This document shows, piece by piece, positions 22,927 through 31,828 of a stretch of 31,828 nt of DNA. Location: contig JAANBB010000450.1 of assembly GCA_014621425.1 (NCBI GenBank), positions 1-31,828 of the forward strand, given 5' to 3'. The position numbers and the translations under genes were made by a program. This stretch comes from Cylindrodendrum hubeiense. Its lineage: Eukaryota > Ascomycota > Sordariomycetes > Hypocreales > Nectriaceae. The number at the start of each line of letters is the position of its first letter. Positions within the stretch are counted from its first letter, which is position 1. Under the pieces are notes generated by a model. The model made no database searches, had not been told where the DNA came from, and was given only the letters and a program-made list of their open reading frames with translations.

Positions 22927-24212
22927 ATGGACGGACCACGCCCGATCGTGATTCAGGTATGAAAGCCAATACCTCGAGGTAGCTCCTCACTGACAACGAT
23001 CAGATTGTGGGATGGGTTTTACTCACCGTCGCTATCGCCGTCATAATTGCTCGACTGTACCTCCGTCTCAAGATCCAACAGAGAAGACTAATCCTAAGCG
23101 ATTACTTCATGTGCCTCGCGTGGCTTTCTGGTGTTGTGACCACGGCTGCAAATATCTACCTCCAAAAAATGGGCGCTCTTGATTCGGATGTAAAGACGGA
23201 TATGAAGGCATTCAAGGGCGATCCAAAAGATATTCCCAAAATTTTCAAGGTAAACCCGCCCCAATGGTAGAATAACAAAGGAAGGCTAATATAGATGTAT
23301 TCTAGATTTTCTGGTTGACAAATATCCCTTTCCTTGCGACACTTTACCTTACTCAGGCGACGCTCCTTTCTATGTACTGGTCAATATTCCCAGCATTCAT
23401 GCGGAAACGGCGAATTTTCCTCTGGTCAACAATTTTCTACGTTGCCGCTTCCTCCATAATCGGTATCACGCTGGTGGTTTCCATCTGTAACCCGATCAGT
23501 AGGATCTGGTGAGTTGTACTCCATTTCCTATGGCAGATTTCAATTCCTGCTAATATTGGGTTAGGGACTTCAAGCCTGACCCAAAATGTCCTTTTGGGCG
23601 AGGCAACATAGTCTTTTTAATAAACTGTATGCTTCATATGGTTGGAGATGTCTTAGGTGAGTTAAACCTGGCTGGCCAGGTGATTATTGCACAATACCTG
23701 ACTATTAATAGTTTTTTCTCTGCCGTGGTTTGTTATAACTGGCTTAAACTTGAAGCGTACAGTTAAGATTGGAATGTACTGCACGTTTCTCCTTGGCATT
23801 ATAAACATAGCATTTGATGTACTCCGCTTTATCACAATCCGAACGTCTCAGACAGGCCAATCAATCTCTACTGGTTTAATCGGTATGTGATACTCTCCAT
23901 TAGACCTTCTCACCACAGCTGGAAAATATGGAATAAGCTGACCAGCAATGAATAGTCCTATGGAGCGTTCTCGATTGCAATATCGGTATCGTTGTTGCGT
24001 GTTTACCTTCTTTACGGCCATACTTCAATATCTCAGAGTCCAAAAAAGACACCTATAAGAGAGAAATCACGGGGCAACCCAAGATTGCATGGCCAGTCAG
24101 GCTTGAGACTCTATCCAGCAATGATGGGCGAGACAAACACTGGGATGGCAAAAGGAAGAGCAACGGAAGTGATACTGAGTTGTTTCAAGAACACCCACGA
24201 GTTTTAGGGTAA
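22927..24212 (+). CDS. SAT4-family (fungal rhodopsin-like domain) membrane protein, paralog B
   Basis: Six exons (22927-22956, 23004-23249, 23306-23508, 23565-23656, 23712-23882, 23956-24212) sum to 999 bp and 332 aa. The four internal exons are 246, 203, 92 and 171 bp, identical in length and phase to those of paralog A at 10021-11357, and the proteins align throughout. About half of the exon-2 residues are identical by eye: both start IVGWVL, keep VIIARLYLR, and end exon 2 in KIFK. The conserved Cys pair around the Trp is present (CNPISRIW...KCPFG), as is the last-helix motif LWSVLDCNIGIVVACLPSLR. The two tails differ completely. The frame has no premature stop, despite lying between AT-rich and repeat-rich tracts. 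Function is unknown; a membrane receptor or transporter-like role is a family-level guess. Confidence 0.88.
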
Positions 24213-24657
24213 AGGTAGCTAATAAGGTCCAATTTTATTTCGAAGAACTCAGAACTCTTCCCCAAGGGTATTTCAACACGAAGGGATGCAAACATCAAAC
24301 CGGGTATATTCCATCTGCAAGTCACTTCTCCACTTCATGCACTCGTATGCTATTGACTGGATTCAACAATGATGCCTAAAGCTCATAGCGAAATTCTTTG
24401 TTCTCCAAATCCGTTACATAACCAAGATACCATGGCACTACCCCGGAGGAGTGTTCCACAACAATCTTAGCAGCTATTTGTGACAGACAGGTGATCATGC
24501 AGGATTGTTAAAGGAGTACGAATCCGCTGACGGCTGAGTTCTGCCTTTACCTTGACGCAAGAGGGGTCTGTCTAGTGGAATGGGCGTGATAACGGTGCAT
24601 GGACGAAAACTGCCCAATGATATAACATGGGCCTACGGAACATGATAACAGAGGTTA

Positions 24658-24757
24658 TTAACCTGGTGTTGGATTTACCAGCTACGCCAAAAGTTTAGGG
24701 TACCCGCTTATTGCTATAGCCAGGATTAATCCAATACATAGTCCAACACCTGGTTAA
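24658..24757. mobile_element. MITE-like element of about 100 bp
   Basis: TTAACCTGGTGTTGGA (24658-24673) and TCCAACACCTGGTTAA (24742-24757) are inverted repeats with a single mismatch, enclosing 68 bp without coding capacity. The left end also overlaps a palindrome, AGGTTATTAACCT. A TA or TTA/TAA target duplication is possible but ambiguous, because the termini themselves contain TTAA. Confidence 0.5.
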
Positions 24758-24917
24758 ATGCCGCAAGATTACATCTCCACCAGTCTGCATCACGATACAT
24801 TTCCCATTCACGGGTTAAGGAAAATTGGATGTTGGCTCAAGGGGGATATACACCAGGTTGATCTCTATTTATACATCTGGTATCCCCAACTGTTCTGTAT
24901 TCGTGACTGGAAAAAGG

Positions 24918-25256
24918 CTATATGATTGTAACCTCAAATTTTATCACGATGAGTCTCACAAATTCCGTATCGACCGCGTTAATAATAGCACTCGTCCTCA
25001 GTGCTACAGCTAATTTTTTAACATCTTTCAAGGCCATCCTGCGGTATCTAAACCCTGGATGAAACCACCGAGGAATAAGCTTAGTATCCATGGTCCCTCT
25101 ATCATTATCTATAAGGCATCCTCGTACATCCATAGCGGTAGCGATTACACACTGCGTGATTGGTACCGGATCCTCACTTACATTCACAGTTCTGATGTAA
25201 GAATATGGAGATCCCTGGTTGACGTACCTGAGCTCTTCTATAATTGTTTCTAGCAT
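24918..25256 (-). other. Orphan 112-codon ORF, possibly a gene fragment
   Basis: The frame starts at an ATG (25256) and encodes a balanced, non-repetitive peptide with FHPGFRYRRMALKDVKKLAV and FVRLIVIKFEVTII. It looks more protein-like than the surrounding random ORFs, and its end is abrupt. It lies between the MITE-like repeat and the dead transposon, so it may be a fragment of a dispersed multi-copy gene. I do not recognise it. Confidence 0.3.
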
Positions 25257-25410
25257 GATTAGAGAAGTGAGTGCATATCCTAACTTTGGTGCAATTCTAA
25301 CGATCGAAAGTGCTTGTGCATTGGTGGTTCTCGGAGCCTAGGACAAATTGCATTCGCTCCGTGGCCCCTCGCATTTCTCCTGGCATTCACTGAGGTGCTA
25401 TTTATCATCA

Positions 25411-27191
25411 GCACCACCCTAGCTTCCTAAAGCGTAGTATTCAATGAACTCTCAGCAGCATCATCAAACCCTTTTGCTATCACGTCATACTGTCTCCGCG
25501 TCTTTGGTGTTTTGTTCAGTCCAAGATGACGAATCTGGTGGCTGGTTTTTGGTGTATCATCCGAGCCGAAATATGGCGCCCGCTCTGGAGTCCTCTTCGG
25601 GCTGTTATTTGGCCTATCCTCTTGGATTTCTAGATGCCGCAGAGCTTTGGCTCGTGAAATTGGCTAATTACCAGTAACTCTCCAGCCGGAGAGTATATTC
25701 TTCTTAGTCATTCCCACTTCACGAGCCTTGGCGTAGGCTCTGATATAATTGACCTTATCTATCGGAGTAGAATCGGTCAGGGAAGTGAGTTTTTCCAGCT
25801 CTCGACGATATGCAGCTTTAGAGGTGTTAAATACTCTATTATCTAATGGCTGAAGTCCATGGGAGTAATATGCTGGAAGGTAGTAATAGTAAACGTTGTT
25901 TGGAAAGTATGTAGCCATCTATTCGTCCTTGACTCGGTTAGTAATAACCTTTGGCTAAGGAAACAAAGGAAGTACTGTTATATGACTCCCATAGCTGTCT
26001 AGAATGATTAATCTGGCATCAGACTTGTCATTAGGCTTGGTCTGAGGCAAATAGACTCTTTCAATCCATTTAACACCAATGTGGTCGTCAGTCTACCTAT
26101 TAGGTGAAGTTATGTAATGCCAGTTGGCTATCTTCTTGAATTCGTCAAGAAACCATTGTTTTTGGAGTTCCTTGCCCTTGAATATTATGCCAAGAGTCAA
26201 GGCGCGGCCGTCAGCAGTGATAGCTTTGATGAACGAGGTCCAACTTTGAGTTTGTGGTCCCTTGAGAAGAGCTTTCCGCTTCAGGTTCGCGCTACCTACC
26301 ACCAGGCTATCCAACCCTAACGGAGAGTCTAATTAGTCAAGTTTCAAAACTATAGAGAAAATAGAAATAGAGGCTTGCCAAAAACAATCATGATGCCTCC
26401 TTCGTCAACGTTAATAGTGTTCTTAGGCCGAATCCAGCCGTACTGGCCCTCCCTGATATCGAAGTACCAATAAACCGCTTTAGGCGTGAAAGAGTCAAAC
26501 CTATTGGCTTCTTGGCGTCTACCCATCTTAGTCTTAAGGTCTGAGCGGTGCTCAATGAATCTGGTCACCCAGTTACGTCCTAATTCCGGTTGGTCGCCTT
26601 ATTGTCTTAACAAGCCCATGACGCAAACGCGAATCTGATTGTGGGATGGAGCGTATCCCAGAGACTCCTGACGAAGAATCCAGAAAACCAATTTGTCTTC
26701 TTGATTCTTGGATAACCGTTGACCAGGCTGGATTTGCTCTTTTATGGGTGTCTGGCCGTTAAGTCTGTCGATTAGAGTGGTTCGAGGCACGCCATGTCGC
26801 TGAGCCGCCTGAGGGGGTGAAAAGCCATTTTCGGTGATATCCAATTTAGTCTCGGCCATATCGTCTTCTGTATATTTCCAACGAGGCTGATATGAAGGCA
26901 TTTTGATCGTGTTATGAGAGACTAGCAGGAGTAATGTTGAGAAGGAGCGGTGAGGAAATTGGGGGTTGAAGTGGTGATATTTCCTTACCACTACCCACAT
27001 ATATCACGTGCCTCACTCAACAGTATGAGAACGGAAACAGAAATTTCAATCAATTCTATACTTGATAGAAGCAACTGCTCTCAAATAACTTTTATTCTAG
27101 TCAAACTGTGTGTAAATGAAAGTGTTGAGTTTTGGTGGTGGAATTCTTTTTGCCTGACGAAAGGGTGGGGTTGTCGAAAGGGTGGTGGTGC
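25411..27191 (-). mobile_element. Degenerate Fot1/pogo-type (Tc1-mariner superfamily) DNA transposon
   Basis: Boundaries are tentative. The right end carries a doubled CGAAAGGGTGG motif (27158-27168 and 27175-27185) and finishes in GGTGGTGGTGC at 27191. The left end has GCACCACCCT at 25411-25420, which is an imperfect inverted match. The resulting 1.8-kb size suits a Fot1-type element. The right end is followed by ATA, giving a possible TA target, but no TA abuts the left end. The transposase occupies almost all of the interior. Confidence 0.55.
25427..26901 (-). pseudogene. Dead pogo/Fot1 transposase with five in-frame stops
   Basis: The frame starts at ATG 26901. The N-terminus has a CENP-B/Psq-like helix-turn-helix (AAQRHGVPRTTLIDRLNG), followed by a second DNA-binding part (LGRNWVTRFIEHRSDL). 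The DDE core shows NVDEGG, RLIILDSYGSH and LQPLDNRVF, where the three acidic residues are expected. Removing a 50-bp GC-AG intron (26378-26329) makes the whole span 474 codons plus the final TAG at 25429-25427. In-frame stops lie at 26601-26599 (TAA), 26095-26093, 25957-25955, 25921-25919 and 25666-25664 (TAG). Each can be explained by one C-to-T or G-to-A change from Gln or Trp codons, such as DE-stop-MATYF and GN-stop-PIS where Trp is expected. The element is non-functional. Confidence 0.88.
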
Positions 27192-27320
27192 ATAGTACTG
27201 ACTGGAATTCTACTATCAAATCTCTCTCCTACACACCTTTCCAAGACCCTTTCTTGCCATAATGTCCCACTCTGCTGATTTCAGTTTGGCTTGGCCGTGA
27301 CAGTTGTAGCCCGATGATGC

Positions 27321-28816
27321 TCACGCTTTGCACCACAACTTCTGAACGGCCGCCCTTGGCCAATCCATCCAAACAGTCCAGGCACTGCCGAGGTATTCAT
27401 CAATTGCTTGCACCATGTAGCTCGGCTTGCTCTGCCACCACCACCACCTGCTCTTTGCTTCAGATAGAACAGAGCCAGCCGTAGCATAAAAATATGCCAA
27501 AAGGATCAAAGCGATTGGATCATGAGTGTTGACCAGCGCGACGTATTTAGCAGGACAGAACGCCTGCCATTCCAGGAAGCATAACAACAACTCTAGTGCT
27601 TCTGTTCTGATATCATCCTGCTCCTCGGCTAGAGAGAGGAATGGGGCGAGAGACTCGACACATTCTTCGTACACCTCTCTGTTTTCGAGAAAGTGGGGAA
27701 TGGGAGGTAAACCATTGAGGAGATTTATAAAATGTGCAAAAGGCCCTGTAGATGGTACGATTCGGGGAATGGATCGTCGTGTCAATCGAGGCGGTGCCAC
27801 TAAAGACTTGAAGACACCATTGTGGGCAGCGCGATGGTGGCTGGCAACGATTGACCGGATACCACGAAGGAAAGCGAGCGAGTTATCCTGGAAAGGAGTC
27901 GTGAGTGGATCCATGTGAACCGTAGAGCAAGCGTGGAAACATAGCAAGAATGACGCTGCGAGTGCTGCGTCTTGGTTTGCCGAAATGCTACTCTGAAATT
28001 GCTTGTTGAAGCTAGAAAGAGCATTTTTCAGGTGGTGCGCTTCGAGAAGTCCATAGTTATAAAACGAGGGACTTTGAGCATAGCGGTGGGTCTCCTGGAG
28101 ATGTCGGGCGGAGAGTCCGAGTATCGCATGCATAACGAAATCATGCTAAGGTATGTAGTTAGTGTTTATACAACTTCCCCACCCCATTTTCGGGGTTTTA
28201 CCTACTTGCAAGGCGAGTTGCAACACGTCCTCAACCCAAATGGATTGACTGCCAATAAGACTAATACTGGTAGTGGACTTGAAATGTGCCAAGAGGAAGA
28301 CATCGTGAGTGTCGAAAACCGGAGCATCATCTGCAATCACCTGTGAAATCTGATATCCATGCAATAGTGAACTGTGAGACAAGATGGAAGATGTTTTTTT
28401 GGGTTGGGCGGATGAGCGAGTAGCGTTATCTTGACAGTCGGCTTTTGAGACCGCGGCAATCGACGAGCGGAATGTGGTGACTTGACTATTCCAGCTTGGC
28501 GCGCTAACGATGGAATAGACACAGACATGTGGACCGATCTTACACCGGGAGCAAGGACGCAACTCGTCACACTAAATATAATCAGCTTTTATTCTAATTC
28601 TAACGGCCTGATTTGAATCAAACCAAGTTGACGAACACAAGTGGCCGATTTGATGTATAGGTGCAAGCATCCTTCACCTGAACTCGATGTTGACTGACTT
28701 ACCTTGACTCTTCGCTCCTTGCATCTTAGGCAACCTGACCGAGATCTTCCTTTTGATGCTCTGGTTTTGGCGACAGGATTACCACTTATCTTATTGGACA
28801 ATTTTGGTACTGGCAT
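27321..28816 (-). CDS. Zn2Cys6 transcription factor, compact
   Basis: Three exons (28816-28703, 28571-28206, 28145-27321) sum to 1305 bp and 434 aa. The 131-bp first intron splits the zinc cluster between K38 and C39. After splicing it reads C29-x2-C32-x6-C39-x5-C45-x2-C48-x6-C55, a perfect GAL4-type cluster. The 60-bp second intron has a CACTAAC branch point and joins LQLALQ to HDFVMHAILGLSARHLQ. The latter is the typical start of the regulatory domain seen in many sterol- or metabolite-type fungal regulators. An acidic/helical C-terminal region ends in WPRAAVQKLWCKA. Because the cluster is split across an intron, single-ORF prediction would miss it. The gene lies between the dead transposon and the Diels-Alderase-like gene at 30152 and reads away from the latter. 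Co-regulation with it is possible but not shown. Confidence 0.88.
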
Positions 28817-28984
28817 GCTTGGAGTCTTTGCAAATTTGGTTAGCGGTATAGAATGAGCGATAATAAATGACGTTGCCCTATCTCCTAATAATCGAGGTTG
28901 TAGTGTGGATTGTAGTCAGATGTAGTAAATCACGATTGATATAGATCACACTACGAGCGGGAGGCCCGGCTAAGGCCAGATTAG

Positions 28985-29206
28985 TGGACTACGGAGTACG
29001 TGTATGGTGGCGCAGTAGGCGATCAATTCTTCATCAGCCTTAGCGCTATTGAAGAGCTTGTTCCAATACGGAAAGTTACGAGTTTTGTTCCAGGGATACC
29101 TTGGACTACGGGTATGGTGGCGCAGTAGGCGATCAATTCATCATCAGTCTTAGCGTCATTGGAGAGCTTATTCCATTTAAGGAAAGTTACGAGGTTTGTT
29201 CAAGGG
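28985..29206. repeat. Imperfect tandem duplication, period 117 bp
   Basis: Copy 1 (28985 to about 29095) and copy 2 (29102-29206) share TGGACTACGG, then GTATGGTGGCGCAGTAGG, CGATCAATTC and GGAAAGTTACGAG. Copy 2 lacks 7 bp near its start. On the minus strand copy 1 has an open, protein-like frame (RYPWNKTRNFPYWNKLFNSA, then KADEELIAYCATIHVL). In copy 2 that frame is broken by TAA and a 1-bp shift. Confidence 0.8.
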
Positions 29207-29224
29207 CCAAATGGTGGCATTTAA

Positions 29225-29505
29225 TTAGTCAAAAGGCACTCTTGGCGGCACAAAAAATCCACTCAAATACTTAGCCCCTGTAAATAACCTGGGTGTTCCC
29301 AGCATACCAAGGTTCCCTTCTAAGGGTCGATTTAATGCATCTTTCCAGGGATACCTTGCAATCGTAGTTCTCCCCCAATTAACAATCGCACAGTTGCATT
29401 CCAGACCGACGCTGTGTACATAACCATAGAAGCGGACAGTACTCAGGGCGGCATCCATTAGCGACTCCCTGCTCAAACGAGTTAGATCGCCAATGGTTGT
29501 TGCCT
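29225..29505 (-). pseudogene. Gene remnant of unknown family
   Basis: A minus-strand frame open from about 29505 (just after a TAG that could belong to an intron acceptor) to the stop at 29225 reads TIGDLTRLSRESLMDAALST, then CNCAIVNWGRTTIARYPWKD and TPRLFTGAKYLSGFFVPPR. The composition is protein-like, but no ATG start or full domain is present. It shares the 16-bp TTCCAGGGATACCTTG (plus strand, 29343-29358) with the adjacent tandem repeat (29088-29103), both encoding RYPW. All may derive from one decayed gene. Confidence 0.35.
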
Positions 29506-29700
29506 AATCACGGATGTCTTAGGGTTACAAGTCGAAGCTAGTCTCGAAATCCTTTGCTATGGTGGCTGGCCGATCAGACGGGATCGATGCGAACGTAGCG
29601 CGAAAAAGGCGACTGGGTTGCGGAATTGCGTACATTCACTTCGCCGACTGAGAAATATAGCTGGCACTCCCCAGTAGAAATCCCGACAGTTTTATTAGAA

Positions 29701-29898
29701 GAAGCTAGCTGACTTCGAGGCAGCCACAGAGGGCATCAGTACACCTTGATATAATAACCGGGGGGCCTAGCAAAATGAACATCTCGTATGCTTCCCAAAG
29801 AAGCTAGCTGACTTCGAGGCAGCCAGAGAGGGCATCAGTACACCTTGATATGATACCTGGGGAGCCTAGCACAATGAATATCTCGTATGCTTCCCAAA
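29701..29898. repeat. 99-bp tandem duplication, two copies
   Basis: Copies at 29701-29799 and 29800-29898 differ at about seven positions with no indels; a third copy is limited to its first five bases. Each copy begins GAAGCTAGCTGACTTCGAGG and ends TATGCTTCCCAAA. It lies about 250 bp upstream of the Diels-Alderase-like gene, so it may be part of its promoter region. Confidence 0.9.
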
Positions 29899-30029
29899 GA
29901 AGCATTGCTACTAAAAGGGATCACAATTACATCCAAAATAAGTAACTTACGCTTACGAGGACACATTAACTCTGTCTGCCAATATGCAACGGCGAAGGCA
30001 ATGCCTCGCTTCTATGTTGGCTTCTTGAC

Positions 30030-30039
30030 TATTTAAAAG
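30030..30039 (+). promoter_or_regulatory. TATA-like box upstream of the Diels-Alderase-like gene
   Basis: TATTTAAAAG lies only 5 bp before the first in-frame ATG (30044) but 113 bp before the second (30152). It therefore argues that the second ATG is the real start. Confidence 0.4.
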
Positions 30040-30151
30040 CTCTATGCCTCTACATTGTTTGAGTTATCCAATTCCTCGGACACCGACAATCTTTCCAAAA
30101 ACAGATAATCCGACTTCATCTTTACTCAACTCCTTGCCAATCATAGCTGAT

Positions 30152-31297
30152 ATGTTTCTACTCGCCACTTTTCTGGCATCGGCAGTGACTGCTACGAGTC
30201 TTGCCAAGCTAGGCTGCACTACCGACACCGTTCATGCCGGGGTCTCCACCAACGGCACCATTCGTATGAATGAAAATCCACTACTACCGTTTGATTCTCC
30301 GATGACGGATGGATTTAACTCTACGGTTGGAGAGGAGTGGTCATTCGAAGCTGTGTCCGAAGATGGGAAAGCCGGGATGGGTTGGATGCTCAGCCGCGGC
30401 ACAATCGCCGGACACCCCTTGGCCCAACGCTCTATCATCACTATTGTCTGGCCCAACGGGACGAGATATATGGAGTCTGATTTCGCAGACGTCTCTACAA
30501 TTCAAATGTGTAAAGACTCGACGATTGGGACATGGTCTAATGAGACCTCGGGGATGAACTGGAGTTTCGAGTCATCCAATGACTACTCGCATACGGTTGT
30601 TACGATCGAATCAGCTACCATCAAAGGAACAATTACATTGGATTCACTGAGTCCTGCTGTCTATCCGAATGGCCTTGTCTACCCTGATAGACGTGGAAAC
30701 GCCCTGTTCGCACCCTATATCTACTGGGCTGAGACTGTGCCCGTTGCGACCACCGAGGTCAATCTTGTCGTCAATGGGACTCCATACACCACCAAAGGTA
30801 TCGGGGGTAGAGAGCGCAACTGGAATTCTTTCAATTGGGCCTCGTTGAGCTTGACTTGGAACATGCTTAGGGCGACTGCTGGCCCATATACTCTTATGGC
30901 CTGGGTTTATACATCAAAAGTCGACGGGCAGACGTACTTCGCCAGCATGATTATGGAAGGAAAGAAAGTGGTATTCCGTACCCAGGAACGAGAGGCATCG
31001 AAAACCAGCACATTCGGCTCGTTCGACCTAGCATACGGCGGAGCTGTCCATTTGACATCGGACCCAAGCGGGGAGCCTTTGCCTCCGTCAAAGCACACGG
31101 GATATGTGCTAGAAATGGTGGATCCAGAGGTCAACAAACATTGGAAGTTCGAGATTGATTACACACAGACTGTGTACTTATTCCCGTCCAGTAATGTTAC
31201 AAGGGTTGGTGGATTCGTTGGCGCACTGAAGGGAGGCTTGGTTGGTGGGCCTCAGTACTTGGGACGGGCCAGTGGAAATGTGCAGGATATGATTTGA
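30152..31297 (+). CDS. Diels-Alderase/CrtC-like (lipocalin-fold) protein with signal peptide
   Basis: An intronless 381-aa frame from ATG 30152; an in-frame ATG at 30044 is too close to the TATA-like box and would bury the signal sequence. MFLLATFLASAVTATSLA looks like a cleavable signal peptide, and seven N-glycosylation sequons follow. The body matches by eye the two-domain fold of fungal intramolecular Diels-Alderases and CrtC/AttH-like proteins. The first domain has FDSPMTDGFNSTVGEEWSFE (about 47-66) and IKGTITLDSLSP (158-168). The second has GGRERNWNSFNW (218-229), where the family usually has G-Y-x-D-x-N-W-G, and GPYTLMAWVY (244-253). The end runs GGFVGALKGGLVGGPQYLG. Known members catalyse decalin-forming or related cyclisations in polyketide pathways, but others are uncharacterised. 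A catalytic role here is inference, and the nearby regulator makes a cluster edge plausible. Confidence 0.7.
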   Translation: MFLLATFLASAVTATSLAKLGCTTDTVHAGVSTNGTIRMNENPLLPFDSPMTDGFNSTVGEEWSFEAVSEDGKAGMGWMLSRGTIAGHPLAQRSIITIVWPNGTRYMESDFADVSTIQMCKDSTIGTWSNETSGMNWSFESSNDYSHTVVTIESATIKGTITLDSLSPAVYPNGLVYPDRRGNALFAPYIYWAETVPVATTEVNLVVNGTPYTTKGIGGRERNWNSFNWASLSLTWNMLRATAGPYTLMAWVYTSKVDGQTYFASMIMEGKKVVFRTQEREASKTSTFGSFDLAYGGAVHLTSDPSGEPLPPSKHTGYVLEMVDPEVNKHWKFEIDYTQTVYLFPSSNVTRVGGFVGALKGGLVGGPQYLGRASGNVQDMI

Positions 31298-31828
31298 GAA
31301 CGTTACTGGCAATTTCGCAAGTCACTTCTCTATTTCGAAATTGTTACGGCCCAGCATGCGGCCTACACGTGACTCCGGTCACCCCCATTCATTTCTCCCA
31401 ATCACGCCTGGATCACGGTGAGCCTCATACGATCCACGGACGGGATCACCTCTCAACTATGGTGATCCACCTACTTTATATACACATTCATTCACTAGAT
31501 AGATTAGTAGCTCTTTAGCTATCAGTACTATATAAGTATCGTCTTCGCCTGTACCGTTCCTAGACTCAGACACCGCGATTAGTGACTAGTATTGCACACG
31601 ATATCCCGGTTTACTCGTTAATATAAAAAGAAACCTCTGTTCCTGCCTGCCCTGTAGTCAGCTCCAGACCCGAGCGTCACAGAATTCAATTACAACGTGT
31701 CAGGTGGTGCTAAACACGCTGTGCTAAGGCATGCGTTAAGCACCCATTGTATCTAGCTATCACACATCAATAGCCACTTAATAGTTAAGAGAAGAGTTAA
31801 GTTAGTGGCTAGGCCAATGAATGGGGGG
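31298..31828. other. 3' flank to window edge with weak inverted repeats
   Basis: No gene is supported; the short ORF at 31294-31518 reads as random. Near the edge, AGCCAC at 31772-31777 pairs with GTGGCT at 31805-31810 around repeated TTAAG-like motifs. GTGCTAA at 31720-31726 faces TTAAGCAC at 31736-31743. These may be the end of a small repeat element, but they are imperfect. Confidence 0.35.

Noticed and set aside
30044..30151. Upstream in-frame ATG of the Diels-Alderase-like gene, adding 36 residues
   Set aside because: It lies 5 bp after the TATA-like box, and the extension would put a clear signal peptide in the middle of the protein.
1..31828. CRISPR arrays, rRNA genes, bacterial-type operons or riboswitches
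   Set aside because: Nothing of this kind is visible, and the sequence is eukaryotic with spliceosomal introns.

Overview
The window looks like nuclear DNA from a filamentous ascomycete, most likely a Eurotiales-type mould. The signs are short introns (47-131 bp) with GTAAGT/GTATGT donors and CTAAC-like branch points, two Zn2Cys6 regulators, SAT4-family membrane proteins, a PNP-NB-ARC-TPR NLR-like protein, and a Fot1/pogo transposon whose stop codons look like RIP (repeat-induced point mutation). The genus is an inference.

Layout from left to right. The N-terminus of a Pro/Gln/Ser/Tyr-rich protein runs off the left edge on the minus strand (1-385). A gene-free, partly GC-rich stretch follows. 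Then come an NLR-like protein (5349 to 2651, minus), a four-exon Zn2Cys6 regulator (8405 to 6240, minus), a six-exon SAT4-family membrane protein (10021-11357, plus), a single-exon Gfo/Idh/MocA oxidoreductase (12633 to 11572, minus) and a KHA1-type K+/H+ antiporter (16228 to 13497, minus). From about 17 to 22.9 kb the DNA is mostly AT-rich and gene-poor, holding one broken or oddly spliced Cys-containing reading frame and several small repeats. A second SAT4-family gene (22927-24212, plus) has the same internal exon lengths as the first. Next come a MITE-like inverted repeat, an orphan ORF, a dead pogo-type transposon (about 25411-27191), a three-exon Zn2Cys6 regulator (28816 to 27321, minus), a patch of 117-bp and 99-bp tandem duplications with gene debris, and a secretory-looking Diels-Alderase/CrtC-like protein (30152-31297, plus).

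Most genes are transcribed singly with their own promoters. No operon-like logic is visible. The antiporter and the oxidoreductase look like core genes. The material from about 18 kb rightwards (repeats, dead transposon, regulator plus Diels-Alderase-like gene) has the character of an accessory region and could be the edge of a secondary-metabolite cluster lying beyond the right edge. The NLR-like gene is the best candidate for a self/non-self recognition or immunity function. Gene models were spliced by eye; every multi-exon CDS given here adds up to a whole number of codons. No database search was possible.
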